Assembly (NCBI GenBank): GCA_914767715.1
Contig: OU612066.1
Coordinates: 18,758,283 to 18,822,282 of the forward strand
Reading direction: 5' to 3'
DNA: 64,000 bases
From: Membranipora membranacea
Lineage: Eukaryota > Bryozoa > Gymnolaemata > Cheilostomatida > Membraniporidae
Under the pieces are notes generated by a model. The model searched no databases, was not told where the DNA came from, and saw only the letters and a program-made list of their open reading frames with translations. Shown here one piece after another: positions 36,846 to 49,901 of the stretch. The translations under genes were made by a program, and so were the position numbers. Positions within the stretch are counted from its first letter, which is position 1. Each line of letters begins with the position of its first letter.

Positions 36846-39277
36846 TCACTTTTTGCCAGCCTTTTGAGCAGCCTTGGTGGTCTTTCCAGCAGTTGCTGCT
36901 TTCTTCTCAACAGCTTTGATAACACCGACAGCAACAGTCTGTCTCATGTCACGGACTGCAAATCTTCCAAGAGGAGCATACTGTTGGAAGGTCTCCACAA
37001 CCATAGGCTTTTGTGGTCTCATTGTAACGATGCAAGCATCTCCAGACTTGACAAACTTGGGCAGATCCTCCATCTTCTTTCCAGAACGACGATCAATCTT
37101 CTCAAGAATTTCTTCGAACTTGCAGGCGATGTGAGCTGTATGGCAATCAAGGACAGGGGCATATCCGTTGGTGATCTGTCCTGGATGGTTCAATACAATT
37201 ACCTGCAATAGAGGAGCTTCATTGATTAATGATTGCACATTAAAATTTAAAGGCTACCACATAGCAAAATGGATGTTCCACAAAAATTCATGAACTTGGT
37301 AGAATAGCTTAACATCAGTTTCCTAGGCTAACTTTATCTCTACTATACAAGGACATACACAGAGCTAGTTTAAGTGCTCAAACAGTGAAAGGCATAGCTG
37401 TGGCACTTTATGGGTATGTACTTACAACAGAGGGGAGAAAGTGGTTTATTATAGACATAGATGGATATACAAGATAGATTTTAAATTCTTGACAATTAAT
37501 TAGACCAGAAATTATGAGTGAACCATGTCTGTGCTAGGTATTCTGCGATATATAGCAACTTTTAAGTTAAGATACAGAGTAACACAAAGAGGTTCTGATG
37601 TAACTATTCATAAAATTTATGATAACTGTTGAAGTTATTACCTGTGCTGTGAAGGTTTCGGCTCCAAGAGGTGGGTCTGCTTTGGAATCTCCACATACAT
37701 TTCCTCTTCTGATCTCTTTGACAGATACGTTCTTAACATTGAATCCAACATTGTCTCCTGGGACAGCCTCTGTCATGGCCTCGTGATGCATCTCAACTGA
37801 CTTAACCTGGTAAATCAAATACAACTGTTGTTAATTTCTGGTCCGAAGCCTTACAATTTCTAGGTTAGAGATATCATATAACAAGGAGATGATCTGCCAT
37901 GGCCCATGACATACCAACTTCAGAACGTTGAAAAGTTTCAATAGCTTCCTTTACTTAATTTAAATTTAATCAGCATTCTAAAACTATTGTCCCCATTTAT
38001 AGTACATGCATGTATGTGTTGTGTGTGATAAATCATATTAAACATGCACAACATTGTACCTCAGTAGTGAGTGCTGACGGAGCAAATGTGACGATCATTC
38101 CTGGTTTGATGATACCAGTCTCGACTCTACCAACTGGGACTGTTCCAATACCTCCGATCTTGTACACATCTTGAAGTGGGAGACGAAGTGCCTTGTCACT
38201 GGGTCTGCTTGGTGGGATAATGGCATCAAGAGCTTCAAGCAGAGTCTTGCCAGAAGTAACCTTATCCTTGATAGTTTTCTTCCATCCCTTGTACCAGGAC
38301 ATGTTGGCTGATGGCTCAACCATGTTGTCTCCGTGCCATCCTGAGATGGGGACAAATGGTACTTCATCTGGTTTGTAACCAATTTTCTTGATGTAGCCAT
38401 GTACCTCTTTCTGGATTTCATTGAATCTAGCCTACAATCAAAGAAAAATATCTATAACGCCGTCTCTCTTGTTACAATTATAACTGACATATATGAGAAG
38501 GTTTATGTCAGCCAGATGTTTTCCACATGATTATTCAGTGCGTTAACGGATAGTTATCATCATTGTAAACCAAAAAAAGCTCATGCTTCTTGCTTTGTAA
38601 AGCTTATTTATATCATCATGTCACAACTTACCTCACTGTATGGCGGCTCAGTGCTGTCCATTTTGTTGACTCCAATGATGAGCTGCTTGACACCGAGGGT
38701 GAAGGCAAGAAGGGCATGCTCTCTGGTCTGTCCATTCTTAGAGATACCAGCCTCAAATTCTCCGGTACCAGCAGCAACAATGAGCACACCACAGTCAGCT
38801 TGCGATGTTCCAGTGATCATGTTCTTGATAAAGTCACGATGTCCTGGGGCATCAATGATGGTGACGTAGTAGAAAGTAGTCTCAAACTTCCACAGAGCAA
38901 TGTCAATGGTGATACCACGTTCACGCTCAGCTTTCAACTTATCGAGTACCCAGGCATACTTAAAGGATCCTTTGCCCATCTAAAAATAATAAATAGCGCT
39001 GATTTAGGGCTTGGTTCCATAGATGTGATCAAGATTTTGGAAAAATTAGGTTGGCAAGTCTGGATATCTAACAGACAATGGCTACTGTTATCATTGTTTG
39101 TTTAATTACCTCCTGAGCTTCCTTCTCAAACTTCTCGATGGTTCTCTTGTCAATACCACCGCATTTGTAGATCATGTGACCGGTAGAGGTTGATTTACCA
39201 GAGTCGACATGTCCAATGACAACGATGTTGACATGGATCTTATCCTTTCCTTTCTTGTTGGCGTCTTTGGGAGGCAT
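36846..39277 (-). CDS. EEF1A: Translation elongation factor eEF1A, complete
   Basis: GTPase that delivers aminoacyl-tRNA to the ribosomal A site in the cytosol. Coding exons in transcript order: 39277-39110, 38979-38632, 38431-38060, 37806-37642, 37202-36846; all introns are phase 0 and the protein is 469 aa. Domain I has G1 GHVDSGKS (residues ~22-29), G3 DAPGH, and G4 NKMD in [14 protein letters not shown]. Domain II contains [21 protein letters not shown]; domain III contains [20 protein letters not shown] and a Lys-rich tail ending KAAQKAGKK. The N-terminus ([20 protein letters not shown]) is roughly 8 residues longer and more basic than the usual animal MGKEKTHINIVV start. GKSTSTGH replaces the common GKSTTTGH. 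No frame breaks are present, so this should be an active gene. Confidence 0.97.
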
Positions 39278-39824
39278 GATGAGTTGTTGCTAGCACAAAG
39301 GTCAAGTTCTAAAAGTATATCAAACATCAATCAATTCAATATCCGAATAGTTCAATCAAATACTGCTAAGCATCAAGTATATTAGGCTGGAAATGCAACC
39401 GAGCATTTAATGCCCACCATTGGAATTGATAGGGCAGAGGCCCACCAACATCATAGTGACAATCAATTAATTCTGGCAGCAAATGAAGCACGGTTGATAA
39501 ATTAACGAGAAGGGTGATGATTTAATCGATATAGTGTCCACCCCATGATAGTCCCAGCAGCCTCCTTAGCGGAGTTAGGTCGGCCAACTCAATTTTCAGA
39601 TGGTTGCGACGTGGCACAATATTTCCCATTCAATACAGAGAAAGAAAGAAAAATTAACATTGAAAGATTACTAGAATGAGTTAGAAATACTACACCCTAC
39701 CCAATACTACAGTTTTTCCATCCTTATGTTATGTCTCATTGATTACAACATCATCAAGACAAAAGTTGATGGCCATTCAAAATTACCAGATAACCATGAT
39801 AAAGTTTTATAAACCCGAACCTAC

Positions 39825-39880
39825 CTCAATTGCCACTGGTGATAAAAGGGAAGTGCAATGGCGACTTTAATATTTATATA
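39825..39880 (-). promoter_or_regulatory. eEF1A core promoter, TOP start site and non-coding exon 1
   Basis: On the minus strand TATATAAA (39880-39873) is followed 27 nt later by CTTCCCTTTT starting at 39853, a 5'-terminal oligopyrimidine (TOP) start. That is the expected TATA-to-start spacing, and TOP starts are known for eEF1A mRNAs. Exon 1 would run 39853-39825 and end TTGAG|GTAGGT. The acceptor CTTTTAG|AACTTG gives exon 2 from 39308, 31 nt before the ATG, so the 5'UTR intron is 516 nt. Start site and splicing are inferred from sequence only. Confidence 0.72.
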
Positions 39881-42756
39881 TCACGAGAGGGTGCATAGGT
39901 CATATCCTCATGTTCTCAATTCTTCCCATCCCTATACACTCTGATGAAACGCTGTGTAAAATCTAGGAGTGGGCAACTCCCTTAAGTCAATATCCCACCC
40001 TCCCTATCTAGACCAGAGAGTTTGGGACAGACTTTTGTCCCTAATTCCCTGTCTAGTTTAAACCAATCGACCCTTGTATAAGCATAAAATGCAGGGAGAG
40101 CCCAAAACATGGACCTAAAAATGATATAATAGTAGGCTACTTGGTGGGCCAGACACTTTATATCACATCTCATACCATCCTACTCACCCCTCGTCTAAAT
40201 GAAAAACCCCTCAAGTCATCTGGTGTACTTTTATAATTGGAAGATAACTGGGACAAATTGGAAGCAGCATTTGACCTCACTATCTAGATTAATCTGCTGC
40301 CCGCTGATGGCATCATCTACCATTTCTATCACTAACTATAAAAGTTGCGAGACAGGTTATCAGTACACATAGTCATGGGCGTCAGAAGGGGTGCTCAGGG
40401 TGCTCAAGTAAGCACCCCTTGGGAGGTTTAAAATTTTATTTTTTAACAATTGGAACTCAATGTTTTCTTTTATCGCTAGAACTTTCAATCTCTCAATCTT
40501 GCTGTTAAATATTTTTGGTATCATGCTTGCTGTTGCTCATCCATAAAAGTTGGCTGGTATGTACCGGTATGTCTCTTTTAGGGTCTCGAATTTCAACAAA
40601 TTTCCGTTGGCAGAAGGGCGCTTGGGCGCCCCTCCCGCACCCTACCCGCTTACACATGCCACTAACTACTCCACAGCTAAAAGGAGCACCCCTTGGTAAA
40701 TCCTTCTGACGCCCACGCACATACTCTGCTAGTAAATGATGAAGTTGCCTTGCATGCAAAAATAGGGTTAATAAATAGTATTGTTGATGCACATGTCAAT
40801 GTGTTGAAAAAAAAGAGTCTTTTCCCCATACCAGGCAGTATTATATTATTAACTTGCATCTGTGCCGGTGATTGGTATGATGTAGTACCCTCAGAATTAA
40901 TGGGGAAAGGAAGTAGCGTTGGGAGGGGGCAAGAGTCTGGGGGTTAACACTACACATTCCCTATCCTTACTCCTAAGCAAAGGTTTTTGGGATGATATTA
41001 TTGCGTTATAATAGGTGCCACTCAATATCAGCACATTTTGTAATGTTTGCGCTACGGGTAGAAAGAAAATGATGAACATGACAGATATTACTACGCACTA
41101 ACTCCAGGATAAACCATCTGGAGACAGCACATGATGCTTAGTGCTGGTGTTTGTTGTGTGGATTCTGTATGTTGGTTTCAGAAGGATAATAATAACCTAC
41201 ATAAAAACCTAGCAGCGTCAATTTATGAAAAAAAAGAAGAGATAAAGCAATTATGACTTTAAAAAATGTGACCTCTTTGAAAATGTTCCTGAACAAAATA
41301 TGTTCATCCTCAAAAAATAATGTGCTCAAGAATCTTTTCAAAAATTGCTCTGCATTTCCTAGAGTCTGTCTCTGTGCCTGATCTGTATATAGGTGCAACT
41401 CTGCCTTCCCTCAATCCTCTAATACGCTATACTATAGATTACTCATATCATATCATATAGACCACATACCTCTCTCGCATCAAGAAATGTAACTGTATCC
41501 CAGATATCATAATTTGGAAGAAAGATGTGTCAGAGCGGTCCTCTTCCAGTTTGTTTGGAGTCCGCAACGATAAGCACTTAGGATTCCAGAAAGTATTTCA
41601 AAATTGATCGAACATACCAAAACATCAACCTATGCGCTGACACTTTTCTGAAAATCATGCGTAAACAGTGATGCATTTAGCTCTAGACTGGGCAGGCTAC
41701 AATTGCACTGTTTTATAAATTTTAAATATTATGTATTGTATGTGTTGTCTTTTTGCATGTACAGCTTGGTATCCCTGCTTAAGTCAAAGGGACATGGAAC
41801 AATGAGGAAGTTTCCTGCAGAGTATTTAAGCTAATATTTAATAATGACCTACTGGCTCGAGGAAATAATGTTCACTGGAAAGTCGAATGATATGTAGGTG
41901 AGGTTTTTGATTCTAGATTTGCTTTGTATTCCTGTCCCTGATGTATCAAATACTGGTATACCATCATTTCCTTAAATATATATATATTATATATATTATA
42001 TTATATATATTATATATATATATAATTACATTTTATTGTCAGTGCCTTTATAGTAATCTAGATAATCTGTCAGCATTTGGTCGACATCTGTAACAGTAAC
42101 TGTGTAACAAAAGTCAACAGATTCAAGCTGTGTGTTTTCGACAACAATTATTGAGTGAACTCAAATTCAATTAAATTTCTGGTGTCATGTCTCAGAGCTT
42201 TCTAAAAACTCCAATGGATGGTTTTGTAAAAGCCTCTTGAAATCTGCCTAAAAAACACCAATAAATATAAAGGATGGATTCATTAAATACTACCACTGAC
42301 AAATGCTAAGGGAAAAATCTCACTGTTCTTACTGGCAAATATAAAAGGACCAACAGGGTTATTGACAGAAATGGAAACTATCATCAGATATGACAAAATA
42401 GTTCTGTAAATGCTTTGAGTAATTAGTGGAGATTATAGGTAAAGGCGAAATGACAGCTGCAGTAACAGGTATTTACAACTGGTTTGCCCTTTGTGTTCTC
42501 AAGCAGTGCACTGCATCTTTAATCTGATAATTAGTGGCTTGTTGGTTTACAAGACAATATTCATAGGTATTTAAACAGTCATTCTATGTTTGTTAATAAT
42601 AGTCAGAAAATTAAAAGGGACAGCCTGTAACTACAGACATCTGAGTGCTTGGCACTAAGCACACCATTTTCACAGTCGCATTCTTTCCCACTTTATTGAC
42701 AACCTGTCATCACAAGATTGGAAATCCTGTTCAGTTCATAATGTGCAGACAATCAG
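39881..42756. other. Intergenic between eEF1A promoter and Mpv17-family gene 3' side
   Basis: No gene recognised. Contains the inverted-repeat element at 40376-40715 and an AT tract of TATATTATA units at about 41976-42026. Confidence 0.45.
40376..40715. repeat. Short element bounded by 14-bp inverted repeats
   Basis: TGGGCGTCAGAAGG at 40376-40389 and its inverse CCTTCTGACGCCCA at 40702-40715. The phrase AGCACCCCTTGG also occurs just inside both ends (40411-40422 and 40684-40695), but in direct orientation. About 340 bp, non-coding; probably a small DNA-element derivative. I see no certain target duplication. Confidence 0.55.
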
Positions 42757-42865
42757 TACCTGGTATCTAGCCTTGTCACGCAGCCACAGGTTTTTATTTA
42801 TTTTTTTTTTGCAAAAAACCAAAAAAGCCAAGACCAGTGGCCGGTGACAAGGCTACCTGGTATCT
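42757..42865. mobile_element. 85-bp foldback insertion flanked by 12-bp direct repeats
   Basis: TACCTGGTATCT occurs at 42757-42768 and 42854-42865. Between them an 85-bp sequence begins AGCCTTGTCACGCAGCCAC and ends with the imperfect inverse, with a T/A-rich loop. Direct repeats outside and inverted repeats inside are the structure of a very small DNA-transposon derivative. Confidence 0.7.
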
Positions 42866-43806
42866 GCTTAGAGCAAAGTAACACTCTCAACAACAACACT
42901 GGGAAACAATCACTGCAGCTGCATTATCATCCATGTCCAAACATGAATTCGCAGATATTGTATATTTATACTGATATATTATATATGACTCATACAGATA
43001 ATAATGCTTGTCAGATATTTCAGTTATGTTTTTATCAATTTAACAATAATCTATTGGATTAGCTGTCATATCCTGTGGCAGCGACATGCTAAAATTAATA
43101 TCTAATAAAAAAAATTCATTGATGTATCCTAAAGATATTTTCTAGTAAAAATTATTTGTGTTGGAAATAAGAGAATCTGGATTGTAAATGTTACAAACAA
43201 TAAAGGATTCAGATCATATCTGGGTCAAATCAGAGACTATAGTCTCTGGTCAAATGTTACTGATAGGGGATCAATCTTATCACAACTAGTAAAAACCGCA
43301 TGTACACTGATTAGTTTAATATAAAAAGATCCCTAATATATTCTAGTTGTTGTCTACTGTCTCAAATTGATCACCTTAGTTTCATACTCTTTATTAATGT
43401 GGACATAGAATTAGTTCATTACTAGATATGGACAACACATAAACATAAATATAAATTATGGGACAACAGCAATAACAACATCATCGATGGTTGAGTAAAG
43501 TTTGTATCGAATCACAGATGCGGCAATATTTTGTATGGAAACTATAGTTGACATCTACGGAGAGATTCACTTTTTATTGAAGATTATTCAAGAAATAGCC
43601 ATGGCATATATTTTGATAGTTTTGGGCCTAACGATGCTTTTGCTTGGAGTGAAGATCATATAGGCATACTGTAGCCTCCTTTTGATACTGATCAATCATT
43701 GCTAAAATGCGTTTGCCCGTAATCAAACCAGCTATTCATATGGCGGATAGATCCGATGTCAATCATGAATGACTTTCTGGTCATTAACACGGCTGTATGT
43801 GTATCA
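42866..43806. other. 3' flank of the Mpv17-family gene
   Basis: No exon recognised. Presumed to include the gene's 3'UTR; several AATAAA-like minus-strand sequences are possible and I cannot choose among them. Confidence 0.35.
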
Positions 43807-46800
43807 TCAGGACTGTGACTTATTCTCATCAAACAGGCTTTGTTTAGAAGACAACTGGTTCTCAGCTCTCCATGCTAGATAAGTATTCCAGCCAAGTGCG
43901 ACCACGTTCACGAACATCACCCTGGGTGTGAAATAAATGAAAAAGGTTAAAATGTTGATCTGACAAGTTACCATATTGCTGTTTAGTAAGAAACAGAAGA
44001 TTGGGCTGCCCCTAAAGAGGGACGCAGGGTGCCATAAATCCTCATACTGAGAATGTGATAAATCCTAGACAACTAGAATGCATCCTATAGGCCGAAAAGT
44101 GATCAAGTTACCATACATCTGATCACCCATGAACAAAGTATCTGTCTTCATTCAACCTGCAGCTTACTGTTATCAATGGCTTATGTAATAAAGTGTCCTG
44201 TGTAAAAAGGAAAAGTTTCTGGCTGCTCCATGATATGATACGATATGATATATAAAAGCATATCAGACTATGACCTTCAACATGCATTTCTAAGTGATAG
44301 TAAAATTTAATACACAAACACATTGTCAATATACAGTACTTTATAAGTTCTGTATAGTAACTAACACAAACAAGGTAATAGCTCTCCATATGCCATCAAT
44401 CAACAATATTATTGATTTCAATTTTTTTCCGACTTTCTACCCACCAACTTAATAATATAATTATTTTTAACAACTCCACTCCAACTTCTCTTCGTATCAT
44501 TTCAAATCAGAGCAGCCTGTGATACATTTTTATTACCACATGGTAATATTATCGGATCTGATAATAAGCTAAACTATAAATACTAAATACTCTTTATATA
44601 CAAGAGCAGACAAGTCACAGTCAAGTACTCAGATGACCACATGTTGATAGAAAAAGCTGTGGAACTCATTTTTATGTATGTATGCGTGTGTATATATGTA
44701 AATGTATTGACTTTGGATAGTTTATATAGCAGATTTCTAGGCTTTTTTGGAGTATATGTCCCTTTAACTAGTGGAATTTACTCCAGTACGTCACATGTCG
44801 ATAATACAACATAGCTGTACATACACATACTGACTCTCGTGATCTGACTGGGCATGTAGATCACTGATAAACTAGGCTATAGTTACCACAAAGTAGATGT
44901 CGTAAGGCTAAGTATAAATCATGCGTGACTTTAAATTGCGCATGTGCAAGAACAATGAGTTTAGTTTGGGTTCTGATTGCAACTTTGGAAAGGGGAAATG
45001 GGATGTCCCCTGCATAAACTACTAATCAAATTTAGCTAATAGTGACAGTAGAAGATAACTCTCTAACAATTCCGCACGCATTTGAGAGTGTGCCACCAGA
45101 GCAGGTAGCCAATCAGATGGCTTCGGAATTCCGAGGCTCAATTTTGCAGAGATCAGCTCATGCCCAGAGCTGAGCATGCGCAGAATGGTACATACACCCA
45201 GCACACAAAACTGCAGATTTAGAAAATAGCAAGCATCTCATGTGTGATTCGAAAAATCCACTTTAATACAATACTCTCTTAGTGGACATCATACTGGTGG
45301 TACTATACCGATATGTGTGTACAAACTTTATTTCCTCCTTTATCCTCTACCTCTGCTATTCATGTGCCCATTGAGAAGGCAGGTCCCAATGCATCTATTA
45401 TGGAAATATTTGTTCTTATTACCATACATAAATTACTATACCTGTGCTGGAGTGGAACCAAATAGAAATTGATCATCTGAGCTGCTGGCCATAGTTTATA
45501 GTTGCTGATCATCACGGGAAAAAAATTCTAAAAAGAATACATAGTGTATCATTATAAAAGCAATAGGTGAATTTAATCACCAAGTAATCGGTCCAATGTT
45601 AGTAAATCATATCTGGTTTTACTATCGTAATGATCACCAGGGGGGGGGGGGGGGGGGGGGTGGGTAAGGAAGTCAGGTGAAAATGATATTGCTGCCACAA
45701 AATCTATTTGGGCTTTTCGGGGCCTCACTGCTACGAAAGGTGACTTGTGACATACTTTAGGAGGAGATCTTCTATCTATACTATAGTGCAACAGCTCAGG
45801 TTTTAATAACCTGAATATCTCTCAACAAGATTGTACGCGGGGGGAGGGTTGAGGGGGCAGGTGCACAGCTAAGATTTCATGATGGAAATAACGATTAATT
45901 ATATAGGATATTGCATGACTCAGATATCTTCAGAAAACTGGCAGAAAATAAAATTTAACGTGCTGTCAGGTTGGTGTAAGGACCGATCGGGTGCAGGTTC
46001 GACAAATTTTAAGTAGGGAGTTTGAGACATGGTTTAAGTCAGTGCTGTGGAAATGTAGTCAGCTTTGACATGTATGCTATCACAAGAAGAGTTGGGCTTT
46101 ACCAGATACAAATTTATCTGGAGAAAGCAGCATCTGTATGTATTACCGTTTTGGTATCCCATAAATAACCATTCCTTTACCTCTCTATAGCTAGATTTAA
46201 TTTCAGCGATTGTCTCCCCCCTTAACGCTCCCATCGTCGTCCAGAATACAGTCAAAAAGAATGGTGCAAACAAGACCTGAATAATAAAATAACATGTGTG
46301 TATTTTCAAGCAGGAAGTTTCTGAAAAGCTTTGATGACTAATTGTGTATAGGACTGATACCGACTAACACATGATAGCCTATAACTAACAAGATTCCTAT
46401 GCTATTAACTATCACATGCTTCAGTTTTGTTCAACCTGCTCCTGTCAATTTGATTTGAGTGATAAAAAACAAAACAGCTAGAGTGGACCCTTTAAATAAT
46501 CTTACATATGTCGCACAACGAGCAGATAATTGCCAAAGTCGTTGCTGGCCAACTGGAAGCGAACAAAAATGAATGATAAGGATTAAAAACTTGCAAAATC
46601 GCAAAGCGTATGTCAGAATTAGTAGATATATTATATTAACTGTCGAGAATAAGCCAGAAACGGTCGCAAAACACCCACATATGAATAATATATAACCATC
46701 AATGAATCGAAACAGCTTTTTCCATTCTGCCGCTGCAACTTTTGAAAGTATCATCAAAAATGCATGTAATGCGGAAAATCTTCTTTTCTTTTCAATTATT

Positions 46801-49170
46801 AGAGTTCAAACAATGTCACCAAAGAAAAATCTGTTCTATACCCCAAGGCAGATTTTCCGGTGGCAGCAAAATTAAAAAAAGTGTAGGTATAATACGGGTC
46901 ATGTAAATGTAAGGGTCTATTGCAGACCCATGAAAACTTGTACTTCTACTGACTCTGACACGCCTTCTCTGATTTTACTTTTTAAAAAAAACATATCCTA
47001 TTCTTTTCGTTCACTTTCCGATTTTGGCAATAATCTGCTTATTGTGTAAACATATACAAAGTACATTATCACCAATGCGATTTCCCAATCGGAAGTGAAA
47101 GATAGGAGGCAGCCACTGGACCATGAACTGATTTGACACCTTGCCTCATGACCAACTCTAGCTACACAGACAGTATGATCTGTTCTAATGTTAATAAGGA
47201 CTACCTGGTCGGCCAGCATCATTTTTAGAGGGCGAAGCGCTGCCGCCACAGGAATAATTCTCTCCAATGTCACATACCATAGTCTGATTGTAGGTCCCTG
47301 AATAATAAAAAGTGACTTGAGGTTAATCACCATGTAACAATTTAATGCCTGACCTATGTTTCTAGCTGACCTGTGTGTTGTTCAGTGGTATGCACACTGT
47401 AATGGTATGTTGTATCTAACCGCAAAAGCATATCCAATCCAAGTTTTCATATTACGAATTAAGCGTAGTTTCTCCAACCCCTACAACTTGGACAATAGGC
47501 TTTTCAACAATGGAGGTGAGAGGGGGTGAGAAGTACACATGACTGTACTTCCAGTAAGCTGATAATGTGAAAACCCAAACAGATGTTTCATAATTTTAGT
47601 GCAGATCTGTGCAGACCAACTCATCAGAATAGCTACAGTATCTTACGGTCCAGTAACTATTCAGAAGGGTAATTTTGTTGCCACGTTACTGAATGATTAC
47701 TGTCAAGTTCCAGACAATCTAAGGTTTGAAATAACCACACCCAGCTACGAAAAAAATCAAATACTCAAAAACAACCACATCCATGACTGTCTAGGCGGCA
47801 TCAATGATAAGTATTCATAATCTTTGACGGCATGAAGGATAGGATCACAGGCACACAAAAAAATTGGATTTGCACAGGATTCTCATGCAAACCAATATGC
47901 ATGATAGGCTAATAGCATAAACATAAATAATCACTGATATATATTCATATTCATACTCATATCAATGTAAATAATATTAAGTCTATTATTGGCTTATGTA
48001 GGTTTAATAATAAGGCTCAATAATAGAGATTGTTTTGGCCAGTATTAGGCTGGCCAGCAAAGCACAACACTGTGTTGATAAAATTATGGGTGTTTATGAC
48101 CATCAAAACATAGACAGTTGGCCCAAAATTATTGGCGAAAGCTAGGCAAAAAAATTTTTATCTGAATATTAAACAAAAGTAAGTTTTGAGGCTGTACTAT
48201 CTAAAGGCGATAATAGATTATTATCTCCTACAGTAGGTAAAAGCGTGACTTGTTCCATTCTAGTAAAATCCCATACATAGCTGAGAGCTTTATCCTAATA
48301 ATATAATATGGATACATGACAGCGGATCATGTTTGCATTTTACAAATAATAATAATTTTCCAACAGACATCCTAGGGGTGTTTGTACCGTATTTGTTGAT
48401 TTTAGCCCAGTCTTTGTGTACTGTGGCCATATAATATCTCTAAGTATCTCTAATATAGGCATTGACAGAATAAAAGAATTTGCATGTATATATATATCAG
48501 TGAATAAAACATATAGGTATATAAACAGCTCACCGCAAAGAAGAATCCGAAGCCTAGAAAACGCAATGATCGCTCCGGCTGGAATGTCTTAGTTTTGTGC
48601 CTTTTCTCTATGAGTGTTTGCGAAATTGCATCGCCCATAGCCATCAAAGTACCTGATCAGTAAAACATGCCTGGTGCATTGAACAGTGGTTTACATTTGA
48701 TTGCACTACAATAGTCTGGTATGGTGATTAATCTCCATAGCTTCAATAAAAGATGAAAACGTGCTGAAAATATCCAGTTAGATTAGACTGTGATAGCTAG
48801 GTCCTGTTTGTATACTTTGTATACCGATGAGCTCATTTAGTGAAATATGGGAGCAGTCATTAATCATCCAAAAAACAAAGAATTGATGGCTCATTACTAT
48901 ATGTATGTACTTGTTGCATTACTGAATGGATCCAATGGAGAACTGGTAACACAAATCCAGAACACTGCTCTCAAACCAAGGAGTAACCAAACTCTTTGCT
49001 CACTCTAAAGCCTCATATTAGATGTGAGAATCAACTGCCAAAATGTTCAAGACAAGTAGATCAATATAATACATGTGTGAGCACAAATAGAGTAGACTTA
49101 ACTTACCAGTACTACACGCCATTGTGACTGTAGGTCGCTTCTCTAGCATTCGTAGGTAAAATCTCAACAT
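43807..49170 (-). CDS. MPV17: Mpv17/PMP22-family membrane protein, complete
   Basis: Family members are small four-helix proteins of the mitochondrial inner membrane or peroxisome; human MPV17 is needed for mitochondrial DNA maintenance. Exons in transcript order: 49170-49107, 48652-48534, 47297-47205, 46276-46181, 45527-45442, 43921-43807; phases agree and the product is 190 aa. The start is MLRFYLRMLEKRPTVTMACS, followed by GTLMAMGDAISQTLIEKR (the family GxxMxxGDxxxQ motif). Then come GPTIRLWYVTLERIIP, the LKMMLADQ motif, a hydrophobic helix (VLFAPFFLTVFWTTMGAL), NYKLWPAAQMINFYLVPLQH (the family signature WPxxQxxNFxxVP) and VMFVNVVALGWNTYLAWRA. A hydrophilic tail (NQLSSKQSLFDENKSQS) ends the protein. 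WNTYLAW and NYxLWPA favour MPV17 itself over PXMP2, but paralogue assignment needs a tree. The exon at 49187-49107 may be preceded by a 5'UTR intron. Confidence 0.88.
45640..45660. repeat. Poly-G run (21 G)
   Basis: Longest homopolymer in the window, in the Mpv17-family gene's intron just upstream (transcript sense) of the exon starting at 45527. Confidence 0.9.
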
Positions 49171-49375
49171 TCTGAGCCACTTGCAATCTACAAATAAACT
49201 CAGGCTATTAAAAAGAGAACTAACTAATTTGAAGGCTGCTTTATCTTTTTAGTAACCTTCAAACTGTAAGCATGATAATGAGGATGAGGATGATATATGG
49301 CCTCAACAAAGAAACTAGAAACAATTCAGGAATAACATACGTAAACTGGTGACAGGGACAGACGATTGCAATCAA

Positions 49376-49465
49376 TCAAGAATGGGAACTCATGACTTCT
49401 GCCTGTGCACCAATCAACTGGCAGTGAATAGCAACCGCGCTAACCAATTGCCCCAACTCACCATC
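49376..49465 (-). repeat. tRNA-derived SINE-like fragment
   Basis: Read on the minus strand it contains GGGGCAATTGGTTAGCGCGG, a good RNA polymerase III A box, and about 45 nt later ATGAGTTCCCATTC, a decayed B box (consensus GGTTCGANTCC). No tRNA cloverleaf can be completed, so it is a SINE head or tRNA pseudogene. It lies upstream of the Mpv17-family gene. Confidence 0.6.
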
Positions 49466-49901
49466 CCCACACTAGACTAAACTTATATTTATGTTTATGG
49501 TATACATGATTGAATTATTATGCTGAAAACAATATAATAAATATACATTATTATACTGGTTACAATGTAATAAATATTAATTATAATTTTGGTAACAGTA
49601 TATTAAATATAATTTGGTTCGATTGAGAATATGAGAATATAGATAGTCTGAGAGAAAGTGCTGAAGCAATGAGGAAAACCTGATATATTATCCGATTCCT
49701 TATAAAGTTACACACCCAAGTTTCATTGAACATCTGCAGAAACAAGGAGAGCAGTAACACTCAAGAGACTCTGAGTTCTACTCATGTGAGTGACTTTCAA
49801 TGCAATACCAGTGTAGAATACAACATTACAGACTCCAGAAGGACCACAGCAATACATAGTCTGGCAGCTAGTTCTGCAGTATGACGCAATATTCTCACAC
49901 T
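49466..49901. other. AT-rich intergenic stretch
   Basis: Contains a short degenerate AT repeat (49520-49615, recurring ATAATAAATAT) and no gene. Confidence 0.4.

Noticed and set aside
38590-39105. 171-codon plus-strand frame opposite eEF1A
   Set aside because: Antisense shadow of the eEF1A exon 38979-38632 and its upstream intron.
46431-46757. 108-codon hydrophobic minus-strand frame inside the Mpv17-family gene
   Set aside because: It lies between two exons that join perfectly in phase without it, does not match the family, and has no matching acceptor/donor pair.
47599-47820. 73-codon plus-strand frame
   Set aside because: Intronic to the Mpv17-family gene, on the opposite strand, with no recognisable domain.
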